DNA from: Dipetalonema caudispina
Lineage: Eukaryota; Nematoda; Chromadorea; Rhabditida; Onchocercidae
Assembly (NCBI GenBank): GCA_013365325.1
Contig: JABVXV010000068.1
Location: forward strand, 1 to 64,000
Direction of reading: 5' to 3'
DNA length: 64,000 nt
This document shows positions 14,016 through 26,609 of the stretch, in pieces (positions within the stretch are counted from its first letter, which is position 1; every line of letters starts with the position of its first letter). Under the pieces are notes generated by a model that was given only the letters and a program-made list of their open reading frames with translations, was not told where the DNA came from and ran no database searches. The position numbers and the translations under genes are program-made.

Positions 14016-17000
14016 TTAGAAATTGGCTGGTGCAGCTACAGGTGCCGGTTTTTTATCGAAACCAGTAAGGAGTTTCTTAATTTCTCCAATTGCCTTTGCT
14101 GGATTCAAGTGCTGAAATTAAACAAATTTGTAAAATTATAACATTACAGAAATAAAATCTGCCTGGATATCTGATTTACTTCATTTACACGTAATATATT
14201 TTGCATATCATATTTGTATGATGCACTCTTTCCTAGGGTCTGCTTGAAGCTGCAGGCAAAAATAATATATAGCAGTTTCCAATCACTAAAAAAATATTAT
14301 GATATAGGATATGTAGACAAGTCTTTCAGTACTCCTAATTATCCTTCACCGAATAACAGTTGATAGCTGATGGAAGCTTAAAAATAAGTGATTAGGACTC
14401 GCATCATTAAAATTGAAAATAGAAATGGAAATTAACTAAATTTTAACAAGGCAATATATGTACCTTCGGACAGGTTTTTGTGCAGTTTAGGATAGTGTGA
14501 CATTTGAAAACGCTAAAATGATCGTGTATTTGCGACAATCGCTCCTCAGCATAATCGTCCCGTGAATCAATCATCCATCTGGAAAATTATGAAATATTAT
14601 GGAAAAAGAAAAGTAAAAACATTTCCTTCTCATTAACCAAACGCATAAAAAAAGACGCTTAAATTCGTGGATATGCATATGACATTCAGTTACACAGGAT
14701 CACAGCTAAAAATAGATCACAACAATCATTTGCTAATTAACTTTCAGATATATGTTTAATGAACGTACGACTAACTGCTCATAGTAAAAGCATAACAACA
14801 ACGGTATGGTATGCGGGGCTTATATACATACTTATTTTCAATCTAATTACCTCCTTCTTAATGGTTAGTCTTTGAAATGTCGGATGATCGAAGATGCCAA
14901 AATGATATTAGTATAAATGCGCAAAATAACATCAGTTTTTTGAATAAACTTTATCATTTCTAAAATTTTGTCCGACCCTGCGGGCTACTACAGTCAATAG
15001 CCATATTAATTTGAACATAAGTTATTCTCCGATCACTCTCAATTGTTAAACTGATGATCAAAAACAAAAAATTTTCAGCAGTTTCGAAGCTAGCAATGCG
15101 ATTCTCTGTAAATAGCGGGTTACTAATATTTCTAAACAGGATGAAATGATGATGGCCGAGTTTAAAACAGGAAATCACTTAACATTTCTGGAAGAAGTAA
15201 ATAGTGCATGGAAAGCAAACCTATAAGACTGCAAAAGAATGGCTGGTCCCAGATACTTGTCCGCGTTCCACCAATACGACGGACAACTAGTGCTACAGCA
15301 CGCACAAAGGATGCATTCATATAATCCATCCTAAACATATTAATTGGTATCAGAAACTGAATAATATCAACACTTTCACTTGTATTGATCAGAAGGAGAG
15401 AAAAGATATTTTCATACTGTGTATGTAATCAGAATTTTAAATGTCCCATGAAATTTTGATTTACCAACCAATTTGTCACGTTCTTTTTCTGTTTGATACA
15501 TCTGTTTCTCACCAAGTACCAGTTTGTTTTTTTTCTTTAGCCATGGTTCAATAGATGCATACTGTGCGTAAAACAAGTTCATATCCGGAACTAAATCCTG
15601 CAAATTGAGAACAATCACTAATTATTTAGAGATGAGCCGTAGATACTAACACCTAAAATGAGTCCCACTTGAGGCTGCTATACTTTCAACAGCTCTGTGC
15701 AGGAAAATTTGCCATTTCCTATTCTAAAGATATGGCACCAACGAGATAGATAACACACTTAGCCTATCAATTCAATCCCCACAGATTATATGCACAGAAA
15801 GAGCAAATTTTAACCCTCGGAAATAGCTCGGCGGAGAATCTGACTATAAGACTTTGTAAAAATGGGAATACCGAGACACAACGAAGCACATGGGATCAGA
15901 GTTTCTGGCAAGTCCAACCGAAACAAGTCACTGCCAACCTGATTAGTTAGATCCTAGCAAACAGTATCGGAGTCGGATCCGATACATTGCATCACAAATT
16001 CCTATAAATATTTCTCGCTCTGATTAACGAGACATGAATCGACCCATGGTCATGACTAAGCCGTCAAAAAGCGCTTTCAAGATATGCCCAAAACTTACCT
16101 TGACGACAAACATATGTGGCAGTGGATAAATTTTAGTGCTCTTGCTCGTATCTTTATCAATTTTACAAATGCACGCCAAGGTGTTCTCACCACCGATATT
16201 CATAGCACACGAGCCACAAATGCCTAAAAATGTTGTAACTTTATCTAAACTTGAATTTCTCTTACCCTGAACACGTATTCGTCACTGTGCTAAAATACGA
16301 AATTTTTCAGTGCTCTGAGAAGCACCAGCAAAAAACGAAATATGAAATCCAATAAGACAACAAAAACTATATTAATCTTCAAAAACCGGGTGATAATCGA
16401 TACCGCACTGGTAAGAAAATTTATCACTTAAAAATTACGAAATGCGCCCAGCTTCACTGTTCCTTTATATTCTGAAAAGTCTATCATATTTAATTTTATT
16501 TTTTGAAGAAGTATATGTAGGATACCTTCACGACACGAACGGCGAAAAGTCAGAGTCGGATCGATTTCATTTTTGATTTTGATCAGTGCATCCAGAATCA
16601 TCGCACCACAATCATCCAAATCGATATCATATTTCTAAAATAAAATTCATCGAAATATACAAAGATTCAAAACATGCTGAAACATACAACGCATGGCATA
16701 TGTGCATGAAGCGGTTCATGGAGTTATTACGCAACTGTAAAGCATTCCATCAAATTTTGACTGTCGTGGGCATTAATAAAATTTCGATTTTAAATTTGGC
16801 AAGGATTCGATTCATATGTGCATTAGTTTCTTTCAACTTTTCTGTGTACTTTGGATATACTGGAAATTCTCTTTTATGACAAAGCTTAGTTACTTTTCGA
16901 AATGGCAGCCCAAAGTTGGGAACATTAGTAGCACAACCGCGACTTACACGAATACATAAAGATGGAAGAGAAAATGCGAAGAGTTTTCCAACAGATTCTT

Positions 17001-17416
17001 CTTATGATAAACTAGACTTGTACCTGATAATGAAGACATGACATGAGGATAAGATGATACGGGGGATACCTAAATTCTATTAATTATCGGTAATCAAATT
17101 ATGAGTTAACTAATCATTCCAGGACATCTGCAAATAATGCATATCCCGTAGAATTTTACCATTTTCGATACTCTGAAAGGTTACATCTCCGGTCACTTCT
17201 GGGGAGATATATCAGTTCAGTGTTTTTGAATTTTAAAAATGAAAAAAAAAGCCCCACCTGCAACTGAGGTTGCGATCCGGGCTTTTCCGGATTATAACGA
17301 TATATCTCGAATGTTTTAATACGTTTCCCTGTTGGTGGTGTCGACGATGCGAAACGTGCCAACTGGCGTACAAGATTTTCTGCACGACAGAAATTTGATG
17401 CACAACGAATCATCAC
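14016..17416 (-). CDS. sdhb-1: Succinate dehydrogenase iron-sulfur subunit (SDHB), mitochondrial
   Basis: Seven exons join in frame: 17416-17258, 16634-16526, 16223-16099, 15597-15469, 15330-15221, 14578-14464 and 14111-14016, giving 280 residues, the same length as human SDHB. The product carries electrons from the FAD subunit to ubiquinone in complex II of the mitochondrial inner membrane. The N-terminus ([18 protein letters not shown], basic, Ser/Ala-rich) fits a mitochondrial presequence. The [2Fe-2S] ligands are in [13 protein letters not shown] plus the following LAC, the next cluster in [12 protein letters not shown], and the last in [13 protein letters not shown]. All expected cysteines are present. 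EKERDKL joins DGLYECILC across the fourth intron as in the human protein. A TTTTAG acceptor 14 nt before the ATG suggests spliced-leader addition. Filarial complex II also matters for fumarate respiration, but nothing here tells the direction. Confidence 0.97.
15964..15985. repeat. Short perfect hairpin in SDHB intron
   Basis: GTATCGGA and TCCGATAC are perfect 8-bp arms around the loop GTCGGA. It lies in the third SDHB intron, in a stretch richer in G and C than other introns of the gene. Confidence 0.7.
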
Positions 17417-17430
17417 TTTTTAATAATGAC

Positions 17431-17436
17431 CTAAAA
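17431..17436 (-). promoter_or_regulatory. Putative trans-splice acceptor of SDHB
   Basis: The minus strand reads TTTTAG 14 nt before the SDHB start codon, with a T-rich run before it. In nematodes such a site this close to the ATG usually receives a spliced leader. It could instead be the acceptor of a 5' UTR intron. Confidence 0.5.
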
Positions 17437-19539
17437 TGACGTCGTTATATGTATGTAACTGGTTTTAACGTAACGGAAAGATCAAATAAACGTAAAAGTC
17501 AACTGCATATCCAGCATCTAATTGCAACAAAACAAAAAACAACGTAAATCCTCTAATATTACTGACCATGTCAACCGTTCACATAACACATAAATTAATG
17601 CAATATGCAATTACATCATACGAAATCAAATGATCATGAATTTTCCCCATCAAAATTAGAGCTACTATGCTCTTGAGTCAGAAATAACTCAGATTTATGA
17701 CTAAATGCTGGGTGGAGATAAGGAAATGATAATAACGCATATGCATCATCAATATTTCCGAACGTTTCAAGCGCATTTGGAAGACCACAACACCACGAGA
17801 TTAACTAAAGAGAGATCATCGAATATCGATAATCTTTCACTAGCAATAATTGTAAGCCTACGCAGCTAATATACTAATGCTCATATACTCATATGTCAAA
17901 TTCAGGTCCATATAAACCCATTTTACGTAAAACCATATATTGAAATGTATAGCGGATAAAATCAACCGGAAAAAAAAAACAACAAATACCGGAAACAACA
18001 CAATACATATGAAATAATTAATTGATGTAAGCAAAGAAAGAGAACATGTTGAGGGAAGAGGAAAAGATATGCGAATAGATGAATCAATCGCAATGGCACG
18101 AACAAATATATAAAGGAAGAAAAGGACAAGTGCACCCGTGCACGCACATTAACATTGATGCACAGACATACATATAGATAGGGAACGAATAACACCATAC
18201 AATCATTTTCTCCACTAACAGACTGAACACTAAAGTGCACAGACATACAGACATACATCTACACATTACATGCATGCATACATGCATGCATCATATATAT
18301 GCACGTGGTCACCTTTATCTTACGTCTCCTATGTATAGACAAAAGCCTTGAAACGTTAACTATGAATAGAATAAGGTAGCGTATTTCACACGTACGTGAC
18401 ATTTCAGATTATGATACGTACTATAATTAACCTTTTGAATGTTTCTTTTTTCAAATAGCTAAATGTCTATATAATATTAACATTTTCTTAATAACAAATG
18501 ATGGAAGAGTGATTTAAGAGTAAATGACGTGAACTTCTTCTAGAAAGACTTTTATGTTGTACATGTAATGCATTATACGAAAGAGTTAGGAAATTTATAA
18601 AATGTTGTTATCTAATATAATAATGTTACTACTATATAGAATTAGCAATGACTGCAAAATCTCCAAATATATCCCGGGATATTCCCAAGAAACCTCCGCA
18701 TAATCTGTGAAGATAATCATTTACACGCATTAGCATAAGTATCATCTAACGAATGAATACCCGATAAGTTGAATAGGAGTTTGATGGTTAAATCTCTTTC
18801 GTTACTCCGGTGTACGATTACCATAGTTATGCTAAAATTCTAACAGTTAGAGATTCCTGTTGTTTCCGATTATTTATTGTGGTGTTAATGCTTAACTTAT
18901 GAATAGTATAGGGAACTGACAATTTTTCAGTTTCGGAAGACCTTCCGGAAAACCCAACAATACTTGATATAGCTTCCGCAGGATTTGTATTTCCAATTTA
19001 AATGGAGCTAAATTTAAATGCAAAATAAGAGATTTAAAATTTTGTTAGATTAGTTGTTCAATTAACTTTAACGACAGTAATAATATTGCTAAAAAAAGAC
19101 AAACTTTCCACGTAACAATTATGAAAAAGCATTGGATTGTTATTTATTGAGTGGTTGCTTTCTAGGGGAGTCGGTATTCTCTGTTCCTTTAAGGTGTGTA
19201 TATCATTCAGGATATTTTGGTGGATTGATATTTCAGGCGAAATATATAAGTTAAAGAGGTGACGTGCCATTTTAAGAGGGATTACTCGTAAGATCAAGAG
19301 TTAGTATTGCTGTTTGTGCGATTCACGGTTAGTTCTACGGTTTCGTTATTTTTAACAATCAGACGTAATTATGGGGTTGTTATAGTGAGTAGTGCTGTAG
19401 TTCTTAACTTTATGAACTTCAATAGTACATTCTCTGATCACCAGATGTTATTTTAGATTTTAGTTTAATGGCATTATGGTAAACCCGACCAACGACAATT
19501 TCAGGCACAATGACCTGTAATTATTGATTAGTGACAGTG
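17437..19539. other. Divergent intergenic region between SDHB and the Tudor-like gene
   Basis: About 2.1 kb separates the two divergent starts and should hold both promoters. It contains a TGCATGCAT palindromic repeat (18268-18292), a CACGTG box near 18302 and a CACGTACGTG palindrome near 18388. Several long-looking frames on the minus strand near 17960-18290 overlap each other and repeats, have no splice support, and are not called as genes. Confidence 0.5.
18268..18292. repeat. TGCATGCA(T) palindromic repeat
   Basis: ATGCATGCAT occurs twice, separated by a single AC step, forming alternating purine-pyrimidine palindromes. It lies in the shared upstream region of SDHB and the Tudor-like gene. 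Confidence 0.75.
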
Positions 19540-22272
19540 ATGACATCCCATGATAATTCGGTAATCATTTCGGAAGCTGATAATTTAGATAGCAGTTCAG
19601 CGGAACTTGTCTCAGCTGATGGAATCGGACAGCATGAACCGGTACAGCAGCATCAAGACGTTGATACCTCGGGGATGAGTTATGCTACGGTACATCCTAC
19701 TTTTGTAAGAAATAAATATGTATTAGTGCCTTAATTGTGGGAGCACATCATTTTCTAAGTGTTTTCGTCACTAATGATGTACAACATCACTTCAAATGTC
19801 AGTACCAGTTAATGTGCGAGTATATTCTTGAGTCAGTAGATTCTCTGTAATCATAGCTAACATGTAATGTGAAAACGTATGCGTACATCTATATATATTA
19901 AAGATATCTTTGTGTATGACATGCATGGAATCGCTTCATAACAGTGCACGTAAAATTTAAAGCTTACTAGATTCAAAATTCAAGTTGAAGTCTTGAGCTT
20001 AAGGTATTATACATTTCAGGTTCCGTTGGAAGTACTGGAGGTAGCCGGTATTGATATTGAGAATTCAGGTGAATTAACTGAAGAACAAATAAATACAATC
20101 ATGTCCTTGATTGAACCAAATGGTGCAACTCAGCAGCATGATTTGAAGCAAGATCAAGCTGATATACCACAATCATCTTATTCTAATAATATGCCCAGTT
20201 CTTCATCCGAAACAGGAGATCGTTTAACATTGTACATTCTGGATGATGGCTCACTGAAGCTTACGGATGCTGTACTTCAGAAGGAATTTTTCGTAAGTTC
20301 TTCGTTCCCATTATTCAAAAATAACTGTTAACTAACAATATCAGCAGTTTAATCATCCTGATTGGTCTTACTTGTTGGTTCAATGGTTGGAAACGTAAAG
20401 GTTATCATAGAATTGCGATGCACTGAATGAACATCATGTATAATTCTAATAACTGGAAAATCAAAATTATATAACATCCCCAGGATTATTTTACTGTGAC
20501 ATCACTAGTATTATTAACTTTTTGTGACATTTCGCAATTTCAGTTCACACCAGGGGAATTGGCGTTGCACAATATTGATGTTGACAATTTGACTGATGAA
20601 ACTTTGCAAAAAATCATTCAGATGGCAATGGAATCGTAACTTTTTTATTTGTTTAATACGAATAGGCTTTATGGTTTTATGTGATTAAACCATGTTGCTT
20701 TAAAAATAATTCAGATGTATAATTCAAGAAATAATGGAAAGAAATGTATACTACTTTAAAGAAAAATTTCTTTTGCTAAAAGTTTGGGTTGCACTTTTGA
20801 TTCGATTGAAGTGAAAGGTAAGTCATTTTCTAGAAATGAAGTGGTGGTAATGAAAAGGCGAAGAATGGAAGATGCTGATTGTATGGAATTTTCGGGATCA
20901 AGTTTTTTAGCTGTAAGTTCCCTATTCGCAAAAGAAATTATGTCTTTGGATTTGCATTCACTTCTGAGCGAGAATGTGAGAAGTAAGGAAGTTAAATAGT
21001 CAGTCATTTCAGAATACTGCGATGGAACCGTTGGCATCTGATGCTTCAAAAAGACCGCTTGTCACTGGTAAAATTCTAGTGTTTCTAGTTATTTGATTTT
21101 GATGAATTTAGTGCTTTATTGTGTTGATGGAATTAATTTCACCAGCCTCATATCTTTTCTTCCTGTACGATTTTTTGGAGTTTTTCAGATTTCATCCCAT
21201 TTAAAAAGTAAGGACGTTGATAGTAACTGTTTCAGAACAGCACCATGTCGAGTCACAGTTATCGTTAATAGGCACTGAAGTTGAAATTAAGCGAGATGGT
21301 AAAGTATATTCCGCCACAATTAAGTACTGCAGGCAGAGTGGAGGATATAAAGTGCAGTTCAGTGATGGTCATTTCGAATGGGTTAGTGAAGATGAGATAC
21401 GATTGCTTCATGGTATGTTTTCATAATTTTAAGCTAGTTATTAAAGTTAAATATTACTTAATAATAGTCTGTCTCTCTTCCAGACGAAAATCCTGGAAAA
21501 TGTGGTGATCATGAATCCTATAGTGAAAGGACAGGAGCTGTATCTTCCGAAGTTTTTGGTGGGGATGCAATATCAAAAAGTATTAATGGCCGAAGATGCA
21601 TTTCTCAGATTCCAGGTTTTGTCATTTGCTCGATGATTTTTGCTTATTTCTACTTCATATACTAAAACTGAAAATGATTAGTTGGATAATACAGTTCCAG
21701 GTATCAAAGTTACCCCAACGAATGGTTGTCATAAACAAGAGGAGCCTAATTTTTGCTGTGTTGTATGCGATCAGAAAGTTTATCAAAGGGTTTGCTCTTT
21801 CCTGTTATTATTATGCTTTCAAAATTATTGTACTGATATTATTGCTCTTCTGAAACTCGCAGATTCCTTCATTTCAAGTGGGAGTTATGCGGAGAAAGAA
21901 GTGCTCAGTTGGTCTTCTGATAAAGGGTAATTTTACGCGACGGAGGGGACAAATCGAAAACTAAGATGAAATGATATAATTCTGTAAGACGTATGGTTAC
22001 ATCTTAACAGTATGAAGAACATCACGCAGAATTTCGTCTCATAGATTGATTTCTCACATTTTTGAAAGTAGCGATTTCTTAGAGTTCATTTACAAACGTT
22101 TCAGGAACCACAATATATTGTGATACGAATTCCTGCCTGCGACAGATGTGCTGAGCAAAAGATGATTTTGTTAGATGGTACCACAAAAGATTGCGAGGCA
22201 CAGACGTGTACTAACGTTCTGAAAAATGATCGTATCTCCACTACTACAAATGATGAACAGAGGAAAAGCTAG
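19540..22272 (+). CDS. Uncharacterised nuclear-type protein with Tudor-like and Cys-rich regions
   Basis: I do not recognise the family. Proposed exons: 19540-19704, 20020-20292, 20544-20635, 20834-20912 (or starting at 20783), 21013-21067, 21236-21412, 21484-21615, 21701-21789, 21863-21925 and 22105-22272, about 430-447 residues. All but one junction keep frame. The N-terminal third is acidic and Ser/Gln-rich, with a leucine-patterned stretch (LTLYILDDGSLKLTD). A basic patch MKRRRM could be a nuclear signal. EVEIKRDGKVYSATIKYC followed by GYKVQFSDGHFEWVSEDEI looks like a Tudor/chromo-barrel fold. The end carries paired cysteines (FCCVVC, KKC, PACDRC, CEAQTC) that could bind zinc. If the third exon is not spliced at GAATC|GTAAC, the frame stops at 20639 and the rest would be a second gene starting at MKRRRM. 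The 21925 donor is one G out of frame. Confidence 0.6.
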
Positions 22273-22841
22273 CGCATAGTGATTGATTTTGATTATTTAT
22301 ATACACATTCTGACAAACTTTCTCGTCTTCCGGTGATGTAGAAATATAACTGTTAATTATAGTTTATGGGGAAGAGCATTTTCGACATTGAGTCGCTAAG
22401 ATTGATAGCGATAATACTTCCAAGAATTTTTTATACAATGATATCAGGATATTGTTAGGACGAAGAAAAAGTTTGGTCGAAAGACAAATTGTATTACAAA
22501 ACTTTATAATTTTCTTTTAGGAATATAGGAAATCTTTTAGAAATTTGCAAGAAGAGCTTCCGAACATTTTCTGAACAAATCGACTAGTTTTCTATAAATA
22601 TCACAAAAGCAACCTTTTTTACTTATCTGGAAAGTAAAATCGGTGATTACGCGTCTGAAGCCTGAACGTATGCTGTACTATTTCTGGACCTTTCTTCAGG
22701 AACTCTTCCGAAAAAATTGCATTGAAATGTGCATGCTGTATATGCCTGTGATAAACAGTCAAATACTCTATTTATTTCAGTTTTCGAATACCAAATTTGA
22801 AATTAAGATTCACATTTTGAAAAAAAGAATTTTTGAAAACG
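22273..22841. other. Convergent intergenic region
   Basis: This gap of about 570 bp lies between the 3' ends of the Tudor-like gene (+) and the ECI2-like gene (-). It should hold both 3' UTRs. I see no further coding exon. Confidence 0.6.
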
Positions 22842-24829
22842 TCATTTCTTTTTTGTCATAAATTGTTGTATTGCATCCAGACACTCCGCAGTTTGCAAAC
22901 GTTGCATCAGCAGAGAAACTTCACGTTCATTTTGTGCGAGAAGTGCCTCACGATGTATGTTTCGGAGTAATTCCTTGTTATAGAATAGTGATTCAGGTGG
23001 TAATCGCGATATTTTTCGTACATAAGTTTCTGCCTCTTCTCGAAAATTGAGTGACGGCACCACCCGACATATCAGGTTTCGTTCAAATGCTTCTTGTGCG
23101 GTTAATTTTTTACCAAAAATTAAAATTTCTGATGCCTGAAATGCTTTATGAATACAAAATCTATAATTTCCATTTAAATTATTTGTTTTTGTGGAACAAA
23201 AATCGGTGGTGCTGTCGCACAGTTATTTGATAACAGTCTCGAGCTATGGAATATTTGGATTTAATTTCCATTCATGTTTGTTGTAAAATCACTTATTCAT
23301 TGGTTTATTAACTTATTATTTATGTCATCGCCAACCTTGCTATATCCCATTACCATTGGGAATGTGTAGGATGAACAACCTTCCGGAGATTGTCCCAGCG
23401 ATGTGAATGGTGTATTGAATGTTGCCTAGAAATTTGAAATATTTTCACTTTGTAAATTTACCTGAACAATAAAGAAATCTATTACTGAAATCAGAAAGGA
23501 AATTTCTAACCTTATCAGAAGCAACAACCAGATCAAATAAGGGAAGTACAGTAACGGCAATGCCGATAGCAGGACCGTTAACAAGTGCGACCAAAATTTT
23601 CTTGTGATTAATGTAAGCAGCAATATAAGAACTCAGTATTTCACCCGCTTCAGAAACAATGCGTGGTATATCCTTGGGATCATTGGCTTCAGTGAAGTTC
23701 GATAGGTCGTTACCACTACAGAAATACTGACCTGATCCTGTCAATTAGAATTTTTAGGTCCAGAAACGTAGTGATTCGTAGACTTTCTATAAATGTGCTT
23801 AAAGCCTAAGAAATGCTTGAAAACAAAATTGATACTATGCAAGGTGTAATATGACGGAATACTTACCGGTGAAAGCAGTAACTGTGATATCAGTCTCATT
23901 TGCATAATTCAAAGCATTAGTAATTCCATTATACATCTAAATCTTGATTTTAAGTTTGAAATTAAATCATTAGTATCAATCATCTTCATATGTTTAATCA
24001 ATTTTGCATATCAGATGGTATTATTAAATTATGTAAAATATCATGTGACATTGCGTTGATTTCACCTACATCTTTTTGTACAGTATCAACTCCAAATTGT
24101 TAGTAACTTAAACTTAATTAATTCTATAAGCATTCATTCAAATATTCAAAAAATATGGAATATGGTTATAGATAATGCAAAAAAAAAAAACTTATTGCGT
24201 ACTTCAAAAGTTAAAGCATTGTATTTGCTTGGCTTGTTAAGCTTTATCCATAAGATCTTATCTTCAATAACAATATCAAGACCGGGTACGGGTTTTAAAT
24301 TATCACAAATTGCTGCAGGCGTAACTTCTGTCTTCGCTGCAGATAACTTATTGACCAAATCAATATACATCTTTTGTGCTTCATCCTGAACATTTACAAT
24401 TTTGAATGTGGTAAAAGTTGCAAACTCAAATATGAAAAGAAGGGATAGAATGCACAAAATAAGAGAAAGATTTAATAGACTATGAAATTTAATCAGAAAG
24501 AAATACCGTTGATCTTCCTTTGAATTGCCTCCAAGCATCATATTTTGCTTGTGAAGGTGATGGCAATAAAGGTCGTTTGTTTTCAGCGTCACCAATCGTT
24601 GCCTACCGGATAACATAGTGATACGAATATTTCAAATAAATAACAAGAAAAAAAAAAAAAAAAAACTTTTACCGCTTTTAAGGAAATAATAACTTATTAC
24701 TTGTTTGTAGAGTCCATAAAGTCTCAACTTTGTTGAAATATCTTGTCCTTCTGGCAATTGTTTTACCTTCTCGACAGCTTGTTGAAATTTTGCTTCCCAA
24801 GAATTCAATCTGTACCTCAATTTGAACAT
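22842..24829 (-). CDS. ech-4: Acyl-CoA-binding domain / enoyl-CoA delta isomerase (ECI2 type)
   Basis: Seven exons join in frame: 24829-24701, 24602-24507, 24385-24203, 23936-23867, 23737-23511, 23425-23336 and 23135-22842, giving 362 residues. The first 75 or so residues form an acyl-CoA-binding domain ([24 protein letters not shown]). The rest is a crotonase fold with the oxyanion-hole strand [23 protein letters not shown], and [13 protein letters not shown], which holds the catalytic glutamate of the ECI2/Eci1 family. This order matches human ECI2 and C. elegans ECH-4, which move double bonds from position 3 to 2 in unsaturated acyl-CoAs during beta-oxidation. The protein ends in MTKKK without a peroxisomal SKL-type signal. 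The start is not certain: the leader is short, and an acceptor (GTACAG) lies 18 nt inside the first exon, so a targeting exon may lie upstream. The homology gives the symbol; orthology was not tested. Confidence 0.9.
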
Positions 24830-26609
24830 AACAAAAAATTGAGAAATTCAAGAAAAACTTTTAAATCCTAGAATGAAAAAGTAAAGGAAGAATTAGTTAT
24901 CCATCGACAATAGCTACTATAAATATTCCACAAAAAAATTTTTGTGAATTCTCAATCCAAAAGTGATAAATTTGCTAATTTTTAAATCGAATTTCTTAAA
25001 AGGTTTTTAAATACAAACTACGACATATTGTTCATGCTAATTAATTGAGATATAAACGTTTTTTAAATGTATAGGATTATGATTAATGATGAAGACTTTC
25101 TTGTACTTCATATTTCCTTGCTTCCTTGATAATATTTAATGATATTATTAAAGGAGCTGTATTCAAAATAGCAAGAATTTTTCAAATACTTTTTTATCTA
25201 ATAATTTAAAATATTTCTAAATGCAGCAGCTAATAAAGAATATTTGAGTTTCAATGTTTCCATTTGTGAAATATATATGAAGAAGGAAGGACTATAAGAG
25301 ATTTACAATTTTCTTTACTTATCATTTAATGATGAGTAAAAAAAAAGGTTATGAAATATTTCAAAAAAAACATATACTTTCTTTTTCTTTTATTGAAATT
25401 TATTGATAAATAAAAATAAAAAACTTATCGAGAAAAATCTTTTCGTATTAATAGTTCCAATGGTCGGAAATGAAACCACAATGATGAAGTTAATTTCATA
25501 GTAAAATAATTTTTAAAACGGTTGGACTAACAAAATGTATTGATTACACCGTCGTTGTTCAAAGTATTCCGTTCATTCGGTACAAAGATCAACACAATTT
25601 GTTGTGTTGATCTTTATTGTTCACAATGTAATGCTACGAACATTATCAACAATTTAAATTGTTCGTTTTATTGAAGTATTTTGTTTGGTAACCATTGTTT
25701 AACAACAGGAAAATTTTTGTTAAAAACTGCTTTTTAATTAAAATTTAGTGTTATTGAAATGAATTATTCTAAAAAGTCCACTTCATTGGTATATTGAAAA
25801 TAGCAATGACTGGACAATATAATAATTCAAAGAAAATCTTGACTGATACACATACGATTGCTAAGGCAAGTTTGTTCCGAATCATATCTTACTTAATAAA
25901 TTTATAGAAATACAATATATGGTTACTATCTTTTTCCAATAACCTTTTATATGGCTATGTTAATTCTTCGAACTAAATGGTTCCACTCAATACTAATAAA
26001 ACTGCTTCTGATTATTGAGTCTATGTAAACAAGGAATATTTGAGGTGATAACTAATATTTTGTTTCAAAAATTTATTTAACACAGCATTAACTACTCATA
26101 TATTCTAACATAATATTATGCTGGATTAATCTGCATATATTACTAAAGACAAGTGTAAATGTACTTTCAATATGTGAATTCAGAATGGCGGGGCTAAAAG
26201 GTTGTCTCACAAAACAAATTTTATTTTTAACAGAAATATATTTTAATTCACATGAAATCAGAAAAACTTTCTACACAGAAATGCTAGTAAAACAGAAGGT
26301 AAGAAATTTACAACTGTATAAGCAATCAGAGTTTTTTCCCTTTTAAATTTCTGGATATAATCACCAAGTATTCACAAAGTAACACAAGGAGCGAAATTTA
26401 ATAAGCAGACAATGAAATATAAAACGACTTTAATTGATAATAAAACAACTTACGTATAATTTGATAATAAAACAATTCAACAAGTCTGACAAAATTAGAC
26501 AATGAAATGTTTTTGTACGAAGTTCTAATCTCAACAAATTCTAATATTCTTACAAAGTTATCATTAAAAAAATATCAACGTACTATTCACAAAATCAAGA
26601 GAAGCTAAC
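24830..26609. other. Intergenic region between ECI2-like and REC8-like genes
   Basis: About 1.8 kb of AT-rich sequence follows the REC8-like stop codon and precedes the ECI2-like start. It contains a 14-bp perfect hairpin at 25584-25615 and a 16-bp palindrome at 25648-25663. No coding exon was found. Confidence 0.6.
25584..25615. repeat. 14-bp perfect inverted repeat, 4-nt loop
   Basis: AAAGATCAACACAA (25584-25597) is exactly complementary to 25602-25615, with the loop TTTG. A second perfect palindrome, AACAATTTAAATTGTT, follows at 25648-25663. Neither corresponds to a gene or to a transposon that I recognise. Confidence 0.85.

Noticed and set aside
17962..18287. Two overlapping minus-strand frames of 98 and 67 codons
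   Set aside because: They overlap in different frames, are rich in Cys, Val and Tyr from CATA/TGCA repeats, and have no splice or family support.
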